A stretch of DNA of 62,898 nt from an uncultured Lachnospiraceae bacterium. Lineage in GTDB: Bacteria > Bacillota > Clostridia > Lachnospirales > Lachnospiraceae. The notes under the pieces were generated by a model. That model was not told the origin of the DNA. It ran no database searches and saw only the letters and a list, made by a program, of their open reading frames with translations. Positions 13,976-22,081 of this stretch are shown here, in pieces; position 1 is the first letter of the stretch, and each line of letters starts with the position of its first letter. Location of the stretch: the NCBI GenBank assembly GCA_947632515.1, contig CANRPO010000020.1:1-62898 (forward strand), in the 5' to 3' direction. The position numbers and the translations under genes were made by a program.

Positions 13976-16854
13976 TACACCTCGGAGACATAACGAAAAT
14001 ATCCGGCTACGATGCTCCGCCCGTGGATTGCATCATCGGCGGCAGCCCTTGTCAGGATTTGAGCGTTGCCGGGAAACGGGCCGGACTTGCCGGACAGCGT
14101 TCCGGGCTTTTTATGGAGCAAATCAGGATTGTGAAGGAGATGCGGGATGCAGACAGATTACGAGGGCGAACAGGCCAGTTTATAAAGCCGCGTTATATGG
14201 TTTGGGAAAATGTCTGTTTTGCCGCCGGAACGCTTGTGACCTGCGACGGCGGGTACAAGAACATCGAAGATGTTGCAATCGGGGATAAGGTGAAAACCTT
14301 GTCCGGCGAGTATCGCCCGGTGGCGGCTTGCTACAAAACTCCAAAAGTCGAAGTCATGAGCGTTAAGGCAAGCGGGAGCGAACCATTGACGGTCACGACA
14401 AATCACCCGTTTTGGGCGAGGGAAAAGAGCTATGCGGTTAATGGGCAGAGAGAATACGGCGCACCACAATGGGTAGAGGCCGGGAAACTCACCAAAAATC
14501 ACATGATTGCCTATCGGCTTGACATTCCGACATTGCCAGACGATTTTATCTCCACCGATGTTGCGTGGGCGTTAGGACGTTGGCTTGCGGACGGAAGCGT
14601 GGATTTGAACAGGAGCAATCCGAGAATTTTCATCAGTTGCGGGAAGTCAAAAGTCGATGCCACACGGGAGCGTTTGAATAAGCTGCCATACGAAATTTAC
14701 GAAAACAGCCCGCATAGCACAGCGGTCAACTTCAGCTTTACGTCATTTGAGTTTTACAGGCTTATAGAAAGTGCTGGAAAAGGAGCCGGGAACAAGAAAG
14801 TACCACCGTTTGTATTTGAATTGCCAGTTGGATTGCAAAAGTCTTTTCTGGACGGATATTTAAGCGGAGACGGTTATTCAAGATGCAGGAATGGATCTAT
14901 TGAGTTTTCGGCATCGACGGCAAGTCGGCAGCTCGCCTATGGGATTACAAGGGTATTCAGAAACGTCTACCACGCCCAAGCATCAGTCTCACGGCACAAG
15001 GCAAAAGAAGGGACTATCAGCGGTAGAAAAATTCACGCCAACTATCCATCGTATTCAATCGGAGCGGTAATCAACGGGAAATGCCAAAGATGGTTTTACG
15101 AGGACGGCGTGATATGGGCCCCGGTTATTAGCGTAGAGCGGAATGGCGAAACGGCGAATGTTTACAATCTCAGCGTGATAGGAGACAACACCTATGGAGC
15201 AAATGACATTATGGTCCACAACTGCGGAGCCTTCTCCAGTAACCACGGCGAGGACTTCCGGGCCGTCCTCGAAGAAACAATCAGAATCGCGGAGCCGGAA
15301 GCTCCCGACATTCCACTACCTGAAAAGAGAAAGTGGTCGCTGGCAGACGCCTACTACGGGGACGGCTGGTCCGTTGCCTACCGAGTTCTCGACGCGCAGT
15401 TTTGGGGAGTGCCCCAGCGTCGCCGTAGAATCGCGCTTGTCGCAGATTTTGGAGGACAATCCGCACCCGAAATACTCTTTGAGCGGAATGGCCTGTCTTG
15501 GGATACGCCGGAGGGCGCAGAGACGGGGCAAGCCGTTGCCGGAGGAACTGGACAACACCCTGGTGAGACAGATACGGAGGGCGGGGTTAGATGCCTGACA
15601 CCGTGGGACACACAGAGCGCACGGGTTTACGGCGAGGACGGGGCGTGGCACTCTTTGAACGCTAACGAGAACGGGGGAATGAGCCGGGACGCGATACTGT
15701 ACTTTGATCCGGGTTCCGCAACGAGGGTTGGCGGTCACGTTTGGAACGATGATGTGGCCCCGGCTTTGAGAGCAGACCCAGGAGATAACCACCCAACTGT
15801 TCTCGTTTTCGCCCAGAACCAGAGAAACGAAGTCCGGGACTTGCACGATGTAGCGGGTTCTCTTGCGGCGGAACCGGGCATGAAACAGCAGACATTCGTG
15901 TGCGCTGGATTCAAGTACCACCAAGGGGCAGAAGCCGGAAGTATCGGCTTTGAGCAGGAGAAAAGCCCTACTTTGAGTACAGACCACAATCCGGCAATAA
16001 TCTGTATGGCAACCCAGCAAGGCGGGGCCGAAATCAGGACGGACGACAAAGCCCCCACGCTGACCGCCGCCGCCGGAATGAGTGGGAACAATCAGCCAGT
16101 AATATGCCTCCAAGGCAACGCCGTTGACCGCAACGTGGGGCAGCATGGCAGCGGGATAAGCCAGGAGCCGATGTTTACGCTGAACGCCACGGACAGACAC
16201 GCAGTTTATGACGCACGGGGTAACGGCAACGGCGAGACTGTCCCAACTATCACCGGCGACCATGAAAACCGGGTGACGGATTATACGGCGATTGTATTTG
16301 GGCAACAGGGCTTCGGAGATTACAAGCCGTCCGAGGTTTGTTCCTCTGTCAAAGCGAGAGACTGGAAAGATGCTACTGATTTAGTCTGTGCCGCTGTCGA
16401 TTGCCGGAACGGTGTGGAGAACGCAGAGGTCAACGGGACGCTCCAAGCGAAATCAACGGGCGGCTCAAGCCTTAACCTGAATAACGTGGTGCGTGAAGCT
16501 GGAACGGTACGCCGATTGACGCCCGTGGAATGTGAGCGTTTACAAGGATTTCCTGACAACTGGACCGATATAGGAGACTGGACGGACGAGAAAGGCAAGG
16601 TACATAAGACCTCCGATGCGGCGAGGTACAAGGCCCTTGGAAATTCAATAGCCCTCCCGCCCTGGAAGTGGGTGCTGAAAAGGCTGTGTGCTATGTACGA
16701 GAGGGACGCCACGCTGGGGAGCCTCTTTGACGGAATAGGCGGATTTCCGAGAATTTGGGAACAGCTTAACGGTGAGGGGACGTGCCTGTGGGCGAGCGAG
16801 ATTGAACCGTTTTGCATAGCCGTCACGAAAAAGCGATTTGGAGGCCCACAATGA
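13972..16854 (+). CDS. C5 DNA methyltransferase, circularly permuted, with intein
   Basis: A 960-residue ORF. Cytosine-5 methyltransferase motifs appear in rotated order. The catalytic PCQ loop is at 26-28 (GGSPCQDLSVAGKRAGL). Motif VI ENV (79-81) is interrupted by a 336-residue intein and resumes at GAFSSNHGEDF. Motif VIII is VPQRRRRIALVADF. A long target-recognition part contains repeated PTL-type units (KSPTLST, KAPTLTA). Motif IX is LTPVECERLQGFPDNW and X is ALGNSIALPPW. The AdoMet-binding motif I SLFDGIGG is at 917-924, at the C-terminal end, with WASEIEPF after it. After splicing the enzyme would be about 624 residues. It probably protects phage DNA from restriction. ATGA overlaps at both ends. 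Confidence 0.9.
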   Translation: MIHLGDITKISGYDAPPVDCIIGGSPCQDLSVAGKRAGLAGQRSGLFMEQIRIVKEMRDADRLRGRTGQFIKPRYMVWENVCFAAGTLVTCDGGYKNIEDVAIGDKVKTLSGEYRPVAACYKTPKVEVMSVKASGSEPLTVTTNHPFWAREKSYAVNGQREYGAPQWVEAGKLTKNHMIAYRLDIPTLPDDFISTDVAWALGRWLADGSVDLNRSNPRIFISCGKSKVDATRERLNKLPYEIYENSPHSTAVNFSFTSFEFYRLIESAGKGAGNKKVPPFVFELPVGLQKSFLDGYLSGDGYSRCRNGSIEFSASTASRQLAYGITRVFRNVYHAQASVSRHKAKEGTISGRKIHANYPSYSIGAVINGKCQRWFYEDGVIWAPVISVERNGETANVYNLSVIGDNTYGANDIMVHNCGAFSSNHGEDFRAVLEETIRIAEPEAPDIPLPEKRKWSLADAYYGDGWSVAYRVLDAQFWGVPQRRRRIALVADFGGQSAPEILFERNGLSWDTPEGAETGQAVAGGTGQHPGETDTEGGVRCLTPWDTQSARVYGEDGAWHSLNANENGGMSRDAILYFDPGSATRVGGHVWNDDVAPALRADPGDNHPTVLVFAQNQRNEVRDLHDVAGSLAAEPGMKQQTFVCAGFKYHQGAEAGSIGFEQEKSPTLSTDHNPAIICMATQQGGAEIRTDDKAPTLTAAAGMSGNNQPVICLQGNAVDRNVGQHGSGISQEPMFTLNATDRHAVYDARGNGNGETVPTITGDHENRVTDYTAIVFGQQGFGDYKPSEVCSSVKARDWKDATDLVCAAVDCRNGVENAEVNGTLQAKSTGGSSLNLNNVVREAGTVRRLTPVECERLQGFPDNWTDIGDWTDEKGKVHKTSDAARYKALGNSIALPPWKWVLKRLCAMYERDATLGSLFDGIGGFPRIWEQLNGEGTCLWASEIEPFCIAVTKKRFGGPQ
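14215..15222 (+). other. Intein with LAGLIDADG-type endonuclease
   Basis: Residues 82-417 of the methyltransferase ORF. Block A starts at Cys1 (CFAAGTLVTCDGG, IGDKVKTLSGE). Block B is TVTTNHPFWARE with the TxxH motif. Two dodecapeptide-like motifs (ALGRWLADGS and FLDGYLSGDG) mark the homing endonuclease. Block F is VYNLSVIGDNTYGAN and block G is MVHN followed by Cys as the +1 residue. All splicing residues (Cys1, His of block B, penultimate His, terminal Asn, Cys+1) are intact, so splicing and homing look possible. It splits the host protein between ENV and CGAF, at the catalytic Glu motif. Confidence 0.9.
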
Positions 16855-17294
16855 CCTACACCGTCAAGCGCAACGGCAGAATATATTTCCACACCGAACA
16901 CGAGAAATGCCGTCCTGACGCAACGCAGGAGGCGCAGATGCAGGAATCCGGACACGACATCTATAGCTTTATTCTACCGTTTGCCAGCAGCGTCCGGGTG
17001 GAGCTTGGGGCGTACACCTTCGGCGGGTTTGTGGAGGTCGACCCGGACACCGTCGGGCAGTACACGGGGATGGTGGACAAAAACGGAAAAAAGATTTTCG
17101 AGGGCGATATTGTTTTGAAAAGAACCTACAACGTGAAGCGCACTTTTCCAGTGACCTTTACAGGCGGGATGTTTCATGCTGGATACGGCGGCGGGAGCTC
17201 TACCGCAACGCACCCTTACACGCTCGACGATCGGCAAATCGAGGTCATCGGAAACCGATGGGATAACCAGGAGCTTTTGGAGGTGAAGAAATGA
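16851..17294 (+). CDS. YopX-family protein
   Basis: 147 residues. QYTGMVDKNGKKIFEGDIV is the YopX-family signature (SPbeta YopX and many phage proteins). The family has a beta-barrel-like fold and unknown function. The N-terminal 40 residues are variable and contain FHTEHEKCRPD. It overlaps both neighbours by 4 bp. Confidence 0.75.
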   Translation: MTYTVKRNGRIYFHTEHEKCRPDATQEAQMQESGHDIYSFILPFASSVRVELGAYTFGGFVEVDPDTVGQYTGMVDKNGKKIFEGDIVLKRTYNVKRTFPVTFTGGMFHAGYGGGSSTATHPYTLDDRQIEVIGNRWDNQELLEVKK

Positions 17295-17998
17295 GATACA
17301 AAGACCCGAAGACGGGGGACGTGTTTGAAAGCATACATGGCGCACAAGCCATTTTCTGTGCGATGCACGGACATGATTGCAGACGTAGTTGCTTTTTGCG
17401 GGAACATATCGGGAGCGGGCCTTGCTACACATGGTGCAAAGAGCATCCTGACGAAGCCGCTCACCTGATGGGATACGAGGTAATCGACGATTCGTCATCC
17501 GAAATTGACGAAACACCAACCGATACACCAACTACACTTGACGATACACCAACTGAGAAATCGGTCAAACAGAAGCCCCGGCTGGCGGAGGTGCTGGGGG
17601 TGGAAGTAGGTGAGACGTTCAAGGTCGAAGGTGTCAGCGTCAGATTTTTCATCGGTGAAGATGGTATGCCGAAAATATATGACGGTGACAGTGGGCTGGA
17701 CGTTGAGGGTATGGATATTTACAAAGCCATCAACCACCCGGAGAGCATCATCCGCGCCCCACGCCTCACGGAGCCGGAAATCGCCATCATGCGGGCGGTG
17801 GGGGCGAAGTGGGTGAGCATGGATAAATACAAGGACAAATTCGGGAGAACCTATGTGGAATTATGGGGAGAGAAGCCAAACGGAGAAATAGAAAAGGTTT
17901 ACGATTTAGAAGGTGGGTCGGCGCTGGCAAAGATTTTACCTGAGCTTTTCCCATCCGTCCACCCCGGAGATTGCATCGGAATGGAGGACGCGGAATGA
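17291..17998 (+). CDS. Early protein, unknown
   Basis: 235 residues. The N-terminal Cys/His segment (FCAMHGHDCRRSCFL, PCYTWCKEHPDEAA) is followed by a Thr/Asp-rich linker at about 70-92 (TPTDTPTTLDDTPTE). The globular C-terminal part has a beta-rich region (TFKVEGVSVRFFIGEDG) and helices. This layout recurs in clostridial phages, but no function is known to me. Confidence 0.6.
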   Translation: MRYKDPKTGDVFESIHGAQAIFCAMHGHDCRRSCFLREHIGSGPCYTWCKEHPDEAAHLMGYEVIDDSSSEIDETPTDTPTTLDDTPTEKSVKQKPRLAEVLGVEVGETFKVEGVSVRFFIGEDGMPKIYDGDSGLDVEGMDIYKAINHPESIIRAPRLTEPEIAIMRAVGAKWVSMDKYKDKFGRTYVELWGEKPNGEIEKVYDLEGGSALAKILPELFPSVHPGDCIGMEDAE

Positions 17999-18222
17999 TA
18001 AAAACTTTTTGCGACAGATGTGGACGTGAATTGGAGGAGGGGTGCGTCAATCAGGTGAATGTTGACTTCAACTATTACGGCACGTCCGGCTTTTACCCGC
18101 ACGGGCACAAGGATTTTCAATTCTGCCCGGAGTGTGCCAAAAAGGTACATGATGGGCTTTTGGAACAAAAACAAAGGCTCACGGTAGAGGTGACCGTGAC
18201 AAGAAAGGAGACCGAAAAATGA
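17995..18222 (+). CDS. Zinc-ribbon protein
   Basis: 75 residues with CDRCGRELEEGC and QFCPECAKKVHDG forming a CxxC...CxxC ribbon, then a charged helix ending KETEK. Start overlaps the previous stop; stop overlaps the 3D-domain gene. Function is unknown. Confidence 0.65.
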   Translation: MIKTFCDRCGRELEEGCVNQVNVDFNYYGTSGFYPHGHKDFQFCPECAKKVHDGLLEQKQRLTVEVTVTRKETEK

Positions 18223-18734
18223 AGAAAATCATAGCGTACATATTGGCCGCGGCGGTGGTCGTGGCATTGGTCATGGCCGGGAGGACTACGGCTATGGCGG
18301 GGTTTGACGATACGGAGCTCACGGCCCGACAGGTCGAGGTGCATGAGGCGGCGGAGCTCTTGCGGGAGCTGGGGGTCAATGAGAACGACCCGGCGATCAC
18401 CGCGCTCCAGGAGGAGTGGTGGCGGTGCGACAAGCTTAAAGGGGCCAGGTACCTGGGGACTTACGCCGTCACGGGCTACGATCCTTATTGCGCCCACTGC
18501 TGTGGCAAAGCGGACGGGATCACCGCCTCCGGGGCGGTGGCGACGGAGGGGTACACGGTGGCTATGAGCGGAGATTTCCCCTTCGGTACGAGGATCTACA
18601 TAGAGGGTCTCGGCGTGTTCGAGGTGCAAGACCGGGGAGTGGGGCCGGGTAAAATCGATGTGGCATGTGACAGCCACGCCGATTGCTACGCACTGACCGG
18701 CAGATACAAGGTATGGGTGGTTAACGATGGGTAA
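18219..18734 (+). CDS. Exported 3D-domain (RlpA-like) protein
   Basis: 171 residues with a Sec signal or N-anchor (KKIIAYILAAAVVVALVMAG), a helical stretch, and a 3D/double-psi-barrel domain. The domain runs from YAVTGYDPYCAHCCGK through TVAMSGDFPFGTRIYI, FEVQDRGVGPGKIDVA and the closing YKVWVV, with the three conserved Asp (D in YDPY, QDRG and KIDVA). The fold acts on or binds peptidoglycan. It lies in the early operon, not with the lysis genes, so it may remodel the host wall early or be carried as accessory cargo. Confidence 0.8.
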   Translation: MKKIIAYILAAAVVVALVMAGRTTAMAGFDDTELTARQVEVHEAAELLRELGVNENDPAITALQEEWWRCDKLKGARYLGTYAVTGYDPYCAHCCGKADGITASGAVATEGYTVAMSGDFPFGTRIYIEGLGVFEVQDRGVGPGKIDVACDSHADCYALTGRYKVWVVNDG

Positions 18735-18951
18735 AAAACAGATGCCGCAGAGGCCGAGCTTTTATGTCAAGAGGGCATATATAATCTTCTTGACTGTTTT
18801 ACACGACAAGGAGGGCTTTGAGCCTGAGGATATGCGCAGGCTGTGGGGCGAGATACGGGAGCTGAGCCGGAGCCTCAATGAGGGTCGGTGCAGTTACGAG
18901 GACTTGAACCGGGTACTCAAAAACGAGTGCGGAGTGGAGGTGACGGGGTGA
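18727..18951 (+). CDS. Small helical protein, unknown
   Basis: 74 residues, overlapping the 3D gene. A basic start (GKKQMPQRPSFYVKRAY), a short hydrophobic run and amphipathic helices (MRRLWGEIRELSRSLNEG). Overlapping coupling to both neighbours supports it. No recognised family. Confidence 0.55.
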   Translation: MGKKQMPQRPSFYVKRAYIIFLTVLHDKEGFEPEDMRRLWGEIRELSRSLNEGRCSYEDLNRVLKNECGVEVTG

Positions 18952-19166
18952 AAGGTGATAATCCTTGCAATATCTGTAAAAGCCAAGATAATTGCGAAGG
19001 CTGTGTTCTGGACCGCTTGTGGTGCAAAAGAGGCGAGTGCGGTAATTGCCAATGCTTCTGCCATTATGAGTGCGGTTGCCTTTTAGGGCTTGATTCTGTT
19101 TGCAAAGCGTCTGATTGCTACATACATGGAGAAAATGACGAGGATGATGAAGATGACGATATCTAA
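18948..19166 (+). CDS. Cysteine-rich protein, paralog of 9417-9665
   Basis: 72 residues from GTG 18948, after GGAGGTGACGG. 13 Cys in NPCNIC, NCEGCVL, WCKRGECGNCQCFCHYECG and VCKASDCYI, with an acidic tail (ENDEDDEDDD). Nearly the same cysteine spacing as the protein at 9417. Probably a multi-zinc or metal-cluster protein. Confidence 0.65.
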   Translation: MKGDNPCNICKSQDNCEGCVLDRLWCKRGECGNCQCFCHYECGCLLGLDSVCKASDCYIHGENDEDDEDDDI

Positions 19167-19419
19167 CGACACCCGCCTCCTCCTCCAAATCCTCAAACGC
19201 ACCTACCCGTGGGCCGAGTACGTCAGCCGGAGCAGGGGAGACGTGACACGGAGCATAGGGGCACTGAGACTTCACGAGCTCATGCCACTCGTGACCGAAA
19301 AGGGATTTGTTCCAACGGGGCAGAGCGTAGAGTTACCGCCGGAGCTTTTGCCGGAGGTGCCGGAGGGCGTGATGGTGAGGATTGAGACGTTATTGGAGGC
19401 AAGCGCAGATGAAACTTAG
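19153..19419 (+). CDS. Small early protein, unknown
   Basis: 88 residues from ATG 19153 behind GAGGATG. Helical first half (NDTRLLLQILKRTYPWAEYV), then SIGALRLHELMPLVTEKGF and an acidic Pro-rich C-terminus. It follows the Cys-rich paralog just as the wHTH gene follows the first copy at 9417, though the two downstream proteins are not clearly related. Confidence 0.55.
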   Translation: MTISNDTRLLLQILKRTYPWAEYVSRSRGDVTRSIGALRLHELMPLVTEKGFVPTGQSVELPPELLPEVPEGVMVRIETLLEASADET

Positions 19420-19642
19420 AGAATTTCATTTTAACGCCATCAAAAGGCCGGAACGTTTAACAAATTTGGCAATCCGCCAGCAAAACAAGGATGGCTCATG
19501 GGGCTAATGGTTTGAGGGGTGCTCCATCGGAGAAACGCTGAACATGATACCACTGAGCTTTGCTGATGCAGAAATCAAGAATACAAGATGGTTTTTCGAT
19601 ACTTTCGTTATCGAATTGGAGGAAATGCCTGATGGAACATAG
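19409..19642 (+). pseudogene. Small gene broken by an in-frame TAA
   Basis: From ATG 19409 the frame reads MKLREFHFNAIKRPERLTNL and continues to GSWG, then TAA at 19505-19507. The same frame stays open as WFEGCSIGETLNMIPLSFAD and on to ELEEMPDGT, ending TAG at 19642, where the next gene starts in the usual overlapping way. A single nonsense change best explains it. The truncated product would be 32 residues; readthrough is possible but unsupported. Confidence 0.6.
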
Positions 19643-19967
19643 GGACGTTAGGAAAATCGAACTGATGCACCAGCTTTTCGGAAAGTGTGATGGGCGCAGA
19701 TGCGGGGAATGTTCAAATTTTGCGTCTGGCCGATACCATGACACGATACTCCGAAAATGCGAGGTCTACGGTCTGACGCACAGCGAGGCCACGGATTGGG
19801 CCAAACGCTGGGAGGCTTGTGGAATGTTCAACAGGGAGCATAGCGGGCCAACGGTCATAGAGCAGAAGAAACGCAGGATATTTGAACCTGAGAAGACGCC
19901 GGAAACCATCATGCTCGAAGGGCAGATTGGGTTTGACGACGAGGCTTTGGAGGTAGACGATGGATAA
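19632..19967 (+). CDS. Early protein, unknown (Cys cluster)
   Basis: 111 residues from ATG 19632 behind GAGGAAA. KCDGRRCGECSNF, RKCEVYGL and WEACGMFN form a conserved Cys set. The C-terminal EKTPETIMLEGQIGFDDEAL resembles the acidic tails of phage zinc proteins. The stop overlaps the PAPS-reductase-family start. Function is unknown. Confidence 0.6.
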   Translation: MEHRDVRKIELMHQLFGKCDGRRCGECSNFASGRYHDTILRKCEVYGLTHSEATDWAKRWEACGMFNREHSGPTVIEQKKRRIFEPEKTPETIMLEGQIGFDDEALEVDDG

Positions 19968-20823
19968 AGAGCAAACGGCCATAATGCGGTTGCAGGAGGC
20001 GTCCAAGATGTCTTTGCAAATCTACGGCCAGCCGCTGATCATCACCACCAGCGGGGGCAAAGACAGCTCCGTGTGCGTGGAGCTGGCGAGGAGGGCGGGC
20101 ATTCCGTTTGAGGTCATGCACAACCACACCACGGCGGACGCGCCGGAGACAATTTACTTTGTGCGGAGCGAATTCCACAGACTGGAAAATGGGGGGGTGC
20201 GATGCACAATCAATAAGCCGACGTACAAGGGAAAACCCACGTGCATGTGGAAACTGATACCCATTCAGGGCGTACCCCCTACACGATTAGCCCGGTATTG
20301 CTGTGAAATCCTCAAAGAGAACAATTCCCGTGACAGCTTTGTTGTGACGGGGATTAGATGGGCTGAGAGTACAAAACGGAAGAACAACAGGGGCGTTTAT
20401 GAGGCCGGGCGGGAAATCATTCTCACAAACGACAATGACGAGAAACGGCAGATGTTTGAGACTTGTACTGTCAAATCAGCGAGAGTTTGCAATCCTATCA
20501 TCGACTGGACAGACCGGGACGTATGGGACTACATACAGTCCGAGAAGATACCAACAAATCCGCTGTACAATGAGGGCTTTTGCCGAGTAGGGTGTATCGG
20601 GTGCCCGATGGCTACAAAAGGCCGTGCGGCGCAATTCGCGAGGTGGCCCACATACAAACGAGCGTACATGAGGGCGTTTGAGAAAATGCTTGATGTTCGG
20701 AAACGCAAAGGGCTAAAAACGCTGTGGGAGAACGCTGATGAGGTTTTTCACTGGTGGATGGAAGACGGCGTACTCCCAGGGCAGATGCAATTTGACGATT
20801 TGGAGGCAGACGATGAAAATTAA
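19960..20823 (+). CDS. PAPS reductase-family (N-type PPase) protein
   Basis: 287 residues with the PP-loop SGGKDSSVCVELA near residue 28, then CCEILKENNSRDS and a Cys set in GFCRVGCIGCPMATKG that could hold an Fe-S cluster. Phages often carry this family beside methyltransferases. Some relatives (DndC) act in DNA phosphorothioation; the substrate here is unknown. It lies between a Cys-cluster gene and dUTPase, overlapping both. Confidence 0.8.
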   Translation: MDKEQTAIMRLQEASKMSLQIYGQPLIITTSGGKDSSVCVELARRAGIPFEVMHNHTTADAPETIYFVRSEFHRLENGGVRCTINKPTYKGKPTCMWKLIPIQGVPPTRLARYCCEILKENNSRDSFVVTGIRWAESTKRKNNRGVYEAGREIILTNDNDEKRQMFETCTVKSARVCNPIIDWTDRDVWDYIQSEKIPTNPLYNEGFCRVGCIGCPMATKGRAAQFARWPTYKRAYMRAFEKMLDVRKRKGLKTLWENADEVFHWWMEDGVLPGQMQFDDLEADDEN

Positions 20824-21289
20824 GCTTGATGAAAATGCTATCATGCCCACCCGCGCCCACGACACCGACGCAGGGCTTGACCTGTACGCAAGGGAGGACA
20901 AGGTGGTTCCGGCGGGCGGGTCTGCGGTGTTTGATACGGGCGTTCATGTGGAGCTGCCGAAGCTAAAATTTGATACCTACGAATGGATAGATGGCTGTCA
21001 CACCGCAAGAGTTATAAAAGAAAACGGTGCAACCGCCGGTTTCCTCAAATCCAAGTCCGGCCTGATGGTGAACTACGGCATTACAAGCGATGGCTTGCTG
21101 GACTATGGCTACACGGGCAGCATCCGCGTCAAACTGTTTAACCACGGCGCAGAGGACTACCACGTCCGCCGGGGCGACAAGATCAGCCAGCTGGTGATCG
21201 TTCCGGTGCTGACACCAACGCTTGAGGTGGTACAAGAACTGGATGAAACAGAAAGAGGTGATAGAGGTTTTGGAAGTACGGGGAGATAA
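20813..21289 (+). CDS. dut: dUTPase
   Basis: 158 residues of the trimeric dUTPase family: motif I AHDTDAGLDLYA, central SKSGLMVNYGI, GLLDYGYTGSIRVKLFNHG, RRGDKISQLVIVPV, and P-loop-like motif V ERGDRGFGSTGR at the C-terminus. It hydrolyses dUTP to dUMP to keep uracil out of phage DNA. An insertion around residues 55-70 (KFDTYEWIDGCHTARVI) is longer than usual. The last 47 bp overlap the next gene in another frame. Confidence 0.9.
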   Translation: MKIKLDENAIMPTRAHDTDAGLDLYAREDKVVPAGGSAVFDTGVHVELPKLKFDTYEWIDGCHTARVIKENGATAGFLKSKSGLMVNYGITSDGLLDYGYTGSIRVKLFNHGAEDYHVRRGDKISQLVIVPVLTPTLEVVQELDETERGDRGFGSTGR

Positions 21290-21527
21290 ACGGGTTGTGT
21301 GCGAATATTGCGAGGGCAAGAGGACAAAGAAAAGCGCGAACTTCTGCGGGAGAGCAGAGCTTAGAATAGCTGGCGAGTATATGGACGTGTTCGGGGACGG
21401 TAAGAAAATCCGCTTTTTCAAGGACATTTATCAACCGAGTTTCAAAATCAACTATTGTCCCATGTGTGGACGCAAGCTGGACGAGACGGAGAGAGGGGAG
21501 AACGGCTTCGGGAGTTCGGGGAGGTGA
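21243..21527 (+). CDS. Zinc-ribbon protein ending in dUTPase-like motif V
   Basis: 94 residues: CEYCEGKRTKKSANFCG and INYCPMCGRKL give a ribbon. The final LDETERGENGFGSSGR is nearly identical to the dUTPase C-terminus (LDETERGDRGFGSTGR) encoded 240 bp upstream. The start lies inside the dUTPase 3' end in a different frame. This looks like a module inserted between duplicated copies of the motif-V codons. Confidence 0.65.
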   Translation: MKQKEVIEVLEVRGDKRVVCEYCEGKRTKKSANFCGRAELRIAGEYMDVFGDGKKIRFFKDIYQPSFKINYCPMCGRKLDETERGENGFGSSGR

Positions 21528-21542
21528 TATTACACGGCTGGT

Positions 21543-22070
21543 TTGATTGTTTTCATAGCAGGCGTGACGTGCTTAGTCTTGTATATCATTGGCATGATAG
21601 AGGATAAGAAGAAAAAGAAAGAGCGTATTGATATATCAGAAAGTCCACACAAGCCGTTTTCCGTCTCGGCCTACATAGACCGCATGGAAAAAGCCCATCT
21701 CGACACGTTGCAGGAGCGAGAGAACGAAAATCCGTATGAACCGGTGCTGTGGTGGGGATTTGACGGGCTGAAGCTAAAGTCTGACGGGGCAACGGAGTGG
21801 ATAAGCCGGAGACCGAAAAAAGAAGAACACTACGTACCGCAATATCCTGTTTATCCAATTATTCCGCCGCTTCCAAATTACAGTTTTTATCCGTCTACAT
21901 ATCCGGCATGGACAAGCTACGGGCTATATCCGCAACAGTATGGATTTAACCCTTGCATGAGCATACAAGCGCAGACGGCAATGTTGGAAAGTCAGAGGCA
22001 AGCCTTAACTATGCAATTAGCGCAAAGCCAGATTAACCAAGCAATTATTAGCAGCTTAAATAACAAATAG
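21543..22070 (+). CDS. N-anchored Pro/Tyr-rich protein
   Basis: 175 residues from TTG 21543 (weak start; no better codon in frame). One N-terminal membrane helix (IVFIAGVTCLVLYIIGMI), a basic patch KKKKK, a middle with HKPFSVSAYIDRMEKAH, then a Pro/Tyr-rich stretch (YPVYPIIPPLPNYSFYPSTY) and a Gln-rich helical tail. Likely a membrane-associated phage protein. No family is recognised. Confidence 0.5.
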   Translation: MIVFIAGVTCLVLYIIGMIEDKKKKKERIDISESPHKPFSVSAYIDRMEKAHLDTLQERENENPYEPVLWWGFDGLKLKSDGATEWISRRPKKEEHYVPQYPVYPIIPPLPNYSFYPSTYPAWTSYGLYPQQYGFNPCMSIQAQTAMLESQRQALTMQLAQSQINQAIISSLNNK

Positions 22071-22081
22071 GGGGTGAGAAC

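Noticed and set aside
19505..19507. Stop-codon reassignment (recoded TAA)
   Set aside because: All other genes end at TAA, TAG or TGA in the normal way, so one internal TAA is better read as a mutation.
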